Shown piece by piece: positions 57,492 to 64,000 of a stretch of 64,000 bases of DNA (within the stretch, counting starts at the first letter, position 1; each line of letters opens with the position of its first letter). The position numbers were made by a program, and so were the translations under genes. Origin of the DNA: Lactifluus volemus. Its lineage: Eukaryota; Basidiomycota; Agaricomycetes; Russulales; Russulaceae. Location: assembly GCA_022376515.1 (NCBI GenBank), contig WTXI01000117.1:48158-112157 (forward strand), read 5' to 3'. Below the pieces are notes generated by a model. The model was not told the origin of the DNA and ran no database searches. It worked only from the letters and a program-made list of their open reading frames with translations.

Positions 57492-60270
57492 GATATTTAC
57501 AAGGCTCCATTAGAACAACTATTATCAGAAAACAACTCGTGACGAGCTGTGCAGCTCGAAAACCGTGCGTCGGTAGCGGTGCCAGGCGTTCAATTAAATT
57601 CGCAAGAGCGACCTTGAATCATTGCCCCATATGCCAACGACTGAAGGTGATAAACAGAGTAGTACGTAAACCGAGAAACGTTTATGCCCCGTGATACTAG
57701 AGTCTGCCCGGTCCTGCCGTGCAGTAATAGTATCGCTCACCCGCGTTGAACGCTGAGGTGACGTACGAGTAGTCGCTCTGCGTCATCAGTCATGCTGCCA
57801 CCTGTGTGAAACTTAAGTTAGTATCGGATCCGGCCCGAATGCACAATACAAGTACAGTATACCTTTGGAGTAAGCTTAGTTGAAACAATAGCATCGTGCC
57901 TGAGGCTCTGGAGCTATTCAGTTGAGTCGGTGGAAAGGTCTGGCTATTACTCGCACGATAAACACGCAAAAGTGGGCCGCAGTGCTCGAGAAGAGCATCC
58001 GTCGCAGAGGCGGCCGAAGTGAGTATTCAATCGGGATTATTATGCGACAGCGCTTTTTTCACGGGCCATCATTGTCCCTAGCTGCAACGTCTGGGACGGG
58101 CTATGACGCAGGTAGCACGTCATGCGGTACAGTGCGCCCAGGGCCGGATGCACTGAGATGATAGATAGCGCTTTGCCGACATCGCCCATTCTGGGGAATA
58201 ATGTGTGAAAACCTTGAAATGCTGTTGAAATTGAGAGAGGTCGTACTGTATGGCTGCGCCTCGTTGGCGCTTGACGTTTCTAAAAGAATCGAGTCGGTGG
58301 TTGGAGCCATCATCACGTCATGGCAGGCCAACTCTATTGAGGCGGCGCCTTCACGACAATTCTATGGGTTTCGGGGGTTGGAGACGTGTGTGATGTGATG
58401 ACCTAGTTCACTGCTGGACTGCGTCTCATGGCTATTGGCTTCACTTTGCGTAAAGAAGGGAGAATTGGCGGAAGCGGAGAGGTGGTGGAGGGAAACCGAG
58501 GTATGGGAAACGGCAAGCAACACTGAAATGCAGGGTACGATATAGTTCAGGTACAGGAAAGTCAACGTGGTGAGAGCCATCTTATCAGTCTCCTTGGAGA
58601 ATCCCACGAGCGCTATCATTTGCACCAACGAGGTCGGTTTGATGCCGTGCTCTGGCCAGCTGATCAACATAACACGGCCCTCTGATGGACTTGATCTGGA
58701 CTTGATCCAGGCAGCTGAGAGACGAGTCTTTGTGAAGCTTGTCGTGGAGAAGAATAAGGGGTAAGGGACGGGTAAAAACTGGCGAGCAGTTTCTAGACTC
58801 TTTTCAGCGCCACTCAACAATTTGATAAACCAACCACAGCTCAGATTCTTTGGTTTGGACGCGAGAATGTTCAGCGCTCCTTCGTGGTCGGTCCAACAAG
58901 CGACAGTGACAGACTTCTAGACCCACCAAAGCGCGCCTCGGTACTGTGAAACAAAAATTTCAGGTCGAAAGGCTAGGTGCGTGTTTTGGGGGAGCATGAG
59001 ATTAGAATCCCAGGTCTATTCGGGTTCGGCTTCAGTGATTAGGCCGAGGTATAAGTGAGAATAATCCTAGAAGTCCTGGGAGTACGCAGCTGTGGAAGAA
59101 GGATGAAGAGCCGCCTGTTCCTGATTGTACATGCACTTATGCAAACTTTGTATGCAATCGGTCTCACGGAAATAAATAAAAGAAGCCGCGTTCCTACGAC
59201 GACTCGGACACGCGGAGATAGACAACAACACCAGCCAGAACAACAGATTATGATTGTAGAAAGTCGTACGAGCAGATAAGGATTGAGTTCTAGGCTGTTC
59301 TGTTCTGATGGATTGCCGCGCGGGTGATTTGTCATCACGCTTATCAGTTGGTCTGATGGTTTGTCTTTTTTTTTTTCTCTCTTTTTTCCACCCACTGGAC
59401 CCGTCGCCCCTCTCACTCTTCGCTGGCTGTGTGCCGCGAAAGTAAAGTAAATTCACGACTATTGAGCACATCCGTGTTCATTAACGACAGCGACGACAAT
59501 CGGATCACGGCTGAGTTCTTTATTTCGATCGGTTGATCTCAATTTCAACCATTCCCCTCGGGATCGCTCGTTTTTTTTTGGACCTTTCTTCCCCCTTCAT
59601 CATCTCTCAGCCAACTCTGTAATTTGGGGTAAAATCACAATTATAGGGCGTGCCGTCGCTCTGACAAGCTACTATTGGTCCCATTCATATCCGTCTCCGT
59701 CTTCTTGTGCTTCGTATGTCTTCTTCTGAAATCTCTTGCCAACGTGGTCACTTAAGAATCCATCAAGTCTATATCAACCAGTTTCTTCTTTAGCCTTTTC
59801 CCAAACGTGACATTTTATCCCCGCTTGTTGGCCTTCTCTTCTTTCACCCCACACCAACGTGCCAGCTCAGTCAGCCACCTGGCTTTCATACGACTCGCCA
59901 CTTGCCAATCATCGTTATCAATTTTATCAAACTTTTGGACTCTATAAGGGGATTGACGCCACTTGTACACCTTTTGGCACCCGCCCCAACTTTCGCAGGG
60001 CGAGCATCGATCAGGAGTATCGGCCGTTCCCGCTCAGTTTCCCCGAGCCAGTCTCATACGCAAGGCTCATTCTTTTTCTGTCCGCGGTCAGACAACTAAA
60101 CTCAGCAAAAGAAACGTGCGCATCATATTGAACTTCTTTATCCCGCCTTTTCAAATTCAACCTTCCTTCGTTTCCCACATACGTTAGGTTCAGTCCCCAT
60201 TCATATACAGGCACCCCACCTGCTGAGCTCCTCTTTACGCAACTCGAAATCCCCCCCCCCTTCTTCCCCA
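57492..60270. other. gene-poor stretch and long 5' region
   Basis: A 152-codon minus-strand frame (58362-58820) contains a hydrophobic run (LTTLTFLYLNYIVPCISVLL) and could be an exon of an unknown membrane protein, but has no recognised domain or clear splice partners; confidence is low. From about 59500 the sequence is C/T-rich with a C run near 60250, consistent with promoter and leader of the PP1 subunit gene. Confidence 0.35.
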
Positions 60271-62752
60271 ATGGCTCCCACTCTATTAGCAACCCATGAA
60301 CGTTTTTCCTCTCAAGACATCCCCTACTCGCGAAACTCTTCAACAGCACCTCTTCCATTAATCCCAAGACGACCACCCTCTGCGCCCGATTTCCTCGGCG
60401 TTTCCCCCCTTGTTTCATTGCCACCGTCTGGTGTGATTCTCACCCGTGCTAGTCCGCCGACAACACCTGCATCTTCTAACCCCGCTTCTGCTCCAACTCT
60501 TATTCTACCCCCATCCCCGCCCTTCGCTGCCAAGGGAGACTCCAGTTATAAAGCGCCTTTCCCGTTAATTGCCCATCCTCGATGTCTGAATCGGTTGGTC
60601 AGCCTGTTCTCCAACGACGTATACGTGGACAGCGTTGCCCTATCCTCCGCCCTCCTGAGCTCTCGACTCCCACTCCAGCTCGGGCAGAGTTAAGCGACGA
60701 TACACCATCTGCACCCCGGCAGAGCGGAAGTGTCATTTGTCACGGAATTTATCCGAATCCCATGTTCATACTCTCGCTGCCGCTGCGGTCGCACGAAGTG
60801 AACCGGCTCCCCAATTGGTCAGGAAAAAGTCGGGTGAGCCGCTCAAGTCATCACTCAAAGTAAAACGCCCACCTGCCCGGGGTTCCTTGACCGTTATCAC
60901 CGACCCGGCTGCCTTGAGCTCCTCAAAAAGCGCACCAGCGACGCCAGCGCACAAGGGTGTTCGCTTCCATTCCCAGCTCGAGCATGTCAAGTTGTTCCTC
61001 GCGGAGCAGAAGCCCCTCGCCGTCTCGCGCGATGGAAGTCCAACGGACACCAGCGGGACGGACTCGGAGTTTCCGCCGTTTATTTATGGCCGCGGCGACG
61101 ACTTCAGCGAGCGGGATCCTGTCATGCGCCGTATAGATGTACCGGCAGCCCCTCCATTGGCTGAAGATACGCGCGATGTCGCCGTCGAGAACATCGACTT
61201 GGTGGGAACCACCATCGAAGGTGTCGTTCGCGTGCGCAATATCGCATTCGAAAAGTGGATTGCCGTGCGCTTCACGCTTGACAAATGGCAGACAACATCG
61301 GAAGTCACTGCCCGCTATAAAGACTCCCTCGCCGACGGCGCCTTCGATCGTTTCACGTTTGCAATAAAGCTCGCAGACGTTCTTTCACGCGCAGAGGAGA
61401 AGACCCTCTTTCTTGCCGTCCGATATTCGGTTGCCGGCCGCGAAATCTGGGACAACAATCTTGGTCGAAATTATCAAGTGCGTGTTGTCCGCGAGAAGGC
61501 ACTCAAGACCAAATCGACGTTGGTCGTGGATGACAAACTACGGGATACTTCCAACCTGAACGAGATCGCGGATTTGCGACGCAAGCTGGAACAGGTCGTC
61601 AAGGATGGTCGTACGCCCGACACGGTTGGTAGTATTCTTGCCCAGCACTCGCGCCGCCGATGGGGGTCGCCGTCACCAACACCTAGTCCCCCTACACGGG
61701 ATGCAACATTGACTTTCAAATCGGAGGGTTCCCTTGCCGCGCGATATGATTTTGCGGCCTCGCTACGTACTCCCTGGCGCCCACCATCGGGGCTACGTCC
61801 CCTTTGCATGCTCGGACAAGCTCGTACCCATCTGCATTGCCGAATTCGGTACCGTGGCCGCAAGCCCCGCGCATGCCTTGTGGCTCCCCCGCGAAAACGC
61901 CGATAACACGTTCTTCTTCCCCGACCGCGATTCAGATCCAGATCGTGACTCGGACGACGCGATCACACTCGTACCGTCCCTCCGTCGCAACGGCTCAAGC
62001 TTTGGTCTGCGCAATCATACTCGGGGTGGATCGATTGAGTTTTCCCAGGCGCCTGGCGTGAAACGTACACCCCCGACATCGCCTTTCGGGAGTCCAGCGC
62101 GGCCCACGATCCACTGCCTGCACTGTGTCAACTCATCCTCCGGCTCCGTCGTTCCCGCGTTTTAATTCATTCCCGCCACATTCGTCGCCGAAGCAACATC
62201 TTCAGCAACCAGACTCAAGTGCGAGTGAAGAGAGTACTCCTTCAATCACCAGTTGTTCGTCATCTCGATCCCCCAGTCCGAGCCCAGATTTGAGTCCCGT
62301 AGAACTTGTGACACCCTCGCACCTTGCGGTGCCTGCGATAAAGGATGCAGATGAACCCAGTGGTACACCAATTCATGGTCTTGGTGGCTATCGCATGATT
62401 CTGGATCGGTATGTGCGCATTTTCTATCTAGCGAGGAACGTGAGCGTTGATGTTGCTTTTCCATAGCCTCTGCTTCTACACGGGCTCTGGGTCCGAAGGG
62501 ATACATGAGCATCCGGATTTCATGCCACGCTCATTTTCGACATCGAGCGTCGAGGAATACCTGTCCGCGAGCCAGTCACTGCCACTTGGTGGTACCCCTT
62601 ATAAATCAAGCTCGCCTCCAGCGACACCTAGAGCACGTGGACGTGTATCTGTGACGGGATCGGATGATGAGCTTCAACGTAGCGGGTCGGCTACTCCCAC
62701 TGGACGCTTGATACGTTGTCTCCCCCATACACCTACACCTCTCAAGGTTTGA
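60271..62752 (+). CDS. glycogen-targeting PP1 regulatory subunit (CBM21)
   Basis: Relative of yeast Gac1/Pig1 and animal PPP1R3: tethers protein phosphatase 1 to glycogen and so favours glycogen synthase activity. The PP1-docking motif KGVRFHS is at 60953-60973. A CBM21 glycogen-binding domain follows (about 61180-61490): VENIDLVGTTIEGVVRVRNI, FEKWIAVRFTLDKWQTTSEV, FAIKLADVLSRAEEKTLFLA, then WDNNLGRNYQV. Exon 1 (from the ATG at 60271) is Pro/Ser-rich; its link to the frame starting near 60720 needs an intron whose limits are uncertain (a donor GTATACG near 60617 fits). After 61740 the frame shifts through further introns into a Ser/Pro-rich tail (SPSPSPDLSPVELVTPSH), with a last intron near 62409-62466 and FYTGSGSEG after it. 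Stop at 62750-62752. Confidence 0.85.
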
Positions 62753-63373
62753 TCAGACCCTATCCATCTGCCACTGCCAACCCGAAAAATCAGCCGCGGA
62801 GTGCGGCGATAGATTGCGAAATCCCACTGTGCGCACGTATCTTTCCCACCTTTGTTCTGCCTGCATGTACGATCAGCGTCTGGCGTCGCATCCTCCATGA
62901 CTCGTCCACAAATGTATGACCATCCCCATGCGCTCATCACCTACGCCTCCGATTTTCTTCCTTATCCTCCTATTTATGATTAAATGGACCACGGTGACGT
63001 GGCTGGTGTGCCCTTGTGACGGACACTGTTCTTCTCTCCTTCTTTTCCCATCCTCCCCGACTTCCTTTCCACCCAAGATTTTCTACCACAATGAGACCTT
63101 ACGTTATCAGACAGTTTCTTTTCTTATCTTTTCCCTCATACACACACCCCAGATTCTCCACGATCCATTTCCTGGTTTGGTTCATCTGCAATTATTTTTT
63201 CCCCTTCTCTCTTGTCCATGTACCACACATCTTTTTCCCTTCATATTTCTCGGTGTTCCTCTCACATATACACGATGCAGCATCCACTTGTTTGCCTCTA
63301 CATCCTAGACGCTGCAATAGATACACGATTTTTCTTGAAATAAAAAACGTGAACCAAAACAAAATGAGAGCTT
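62753..63373. other. intergenic between convergent genes
   Basis: T/C-rich, probably holding 3' untranslated regions of the PP1 subunit gene and of the RGG protein gene, which converge here. Overlapping low-complexity frames on both strands are not credible genes. Confidence 0.45.
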
Positions 63374-64000
63374 CTAGTAACGTCCCCCTCTGCGAATACC
63401 ACTTGGGCCATTCCACCGTGGCCCACGTCCACTACCCCCGAATCCTCCCGAGCGCCCACCGCCATCGTATCCGCCTCCACGTCCACCGCCATCACCACCA
63501 CCACCACTGTTGCTGCTGCTGCCACCGCGTCGATAAGGTCCCCAATCATCGCCACCACGTGAACCCTGTCCATCCGCCAAGGACGACGAGGACGAAGCCG
63601 ACATGATGGGACCATTCTGACGATTTCCAGCAGCATTTGCGAATCCACCTCCGCCACTACCTAACCCAGGCACGACCTCCCCACCATTTCCACCACCACC
63701 ACACCAAAACCAGGTACGACGACGTTTTCGTTTTCAGAGTTGATGATGATTCCGGAAGAAGAAGAGTCGATTCCTCCAATACCACCAGGGCCGACGAGGC
63801 CGCCACCACCACCATCGCCACCGCTGCCACCCCCCCACCACGCTCCGCCACTTGCACCTGGAAGGAGAAGAGCGCCGGTAGGAAGACCTGAGGATGACAA
63901 CGATGCTGTCGCAGCGGAACTTCCGAAACCCGGTACGGCGAGCGCGTATTCGTCTTCGTCTTGGTCGTTGTAAGCGTCGTCGTCTGGTTGGGCGGCAGCA
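63374..64000 (-). CDS. RGG/Gly-rich protein, C-terminal part only
   Basis: The minus strand carries the end of a gene that starts beyond the right edge. From the edge the frame reads DDDAYNDQDEDEYALAVPGF, then a Gly-rich segment, NSENENVV, and after a likely short intron near 63680-63720 continues LGSGGGGFANAAGNRQNG, a Ser run, and an RGG-type tail (GGGRGGGYDGGGRSGGFGGS; ends IRRGGRY). Tails of this kind occur in RNA-binding proteins such as helicases, nucleolar and P-body factors. No folded domain is inside the window, so the product cannot be named. Confidence 0.65.

Noticed and set aside
58362..58820. 152-codon minus-strand frame as a membrane protein gene
   Set aside because: One hydrophobic run but no domain, no splice partners and no flanking signals; kept only as a note.
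63374..63990. Plus-strand His/Pro-rich frames at 63016-63606 and 63637-63973
   Set aside because: They are the complement of the Gly/RGG-rich minus-strand gene; the His and Pro runs come from GGT/GGC codons read backwards.

Overview
The window looks like nuclear DNA of an agaricomycete fungus close to the Rhizoctonia/Ceratobasidium group (Cantharellales). Genes are cut by many short introns (about 50-70 nt). There is a NACHT-WD40 gene of fungal NLR type, fungal-only families (RTA1, MCP1, an ADP1-type ABC transporter), agaricomycete-style F-box arrays and an intronless tRNA-Val. The assignment to a genus is inference from protein style, not from a search.

Layout. Bases 1-4.2 kb hold a 5'-truncated NLR-like gene: helical N-terminus, NACHT NTPase, then 11 near-identical WD40 repeats plus a decayed one. 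A frameshifted chromodomain remnant follows (4.9-5.75 kb). From 6.6 to 29.3 kb is a repeat-rich accessory block built from tandem copies of one unit: a minus-strand RTA1-like lipid exporter gene with shared flanks (copies A-D, plus truncated copy F) and, to its right, a plus-strand mitochondrial tryptophanyl-tRNA synthetase gene. That synthetase is intact only once (27.4-28.8 kb); two other units keep decayed fragments of its 3' end. One F-box gene, an inverted-repeat element and two strong hairpins sit inside this block.

From 30.5 to 37.1 kb is a compact housekeeping island: WBP1 (oligosaccharyltransferase) diverging from ADK1 (adenylate kinase), then an ADP1-type ABC transporter. A decayed PFS2-like WD40 fragment (37.6 kb), a divergent fifth RTA1 gene (39.7-41.1 kb) and MCP1 (42.7-43.5 kb) follow. 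At 43.8-51.2 kb four minus-strand F-box genes form an ABAB tandem array, each with a tiny hydrophobic first exon. After a gene-poor stretch with stacked hairpins (51.2-54.7 kb) come an HMG-box transcription factor, tRNA-Val(AAC), a glycogen-targeting subunit of protein phosphatase 1 (RVxF plus CBM21) and the C-terminal end of an RGG-rich protein that runs off the right edge.

The recurring theme is local tandem duplication with mixed fates: repeats kept near-identical (WD40), paralogues kept open (F-box, RTA1 C, D and E) and paralogues that look broken (RTA1 A, B and F, synthetase fragments). Exon limits were placed by eye from GT/GC-AG sites and reading-frame phase.
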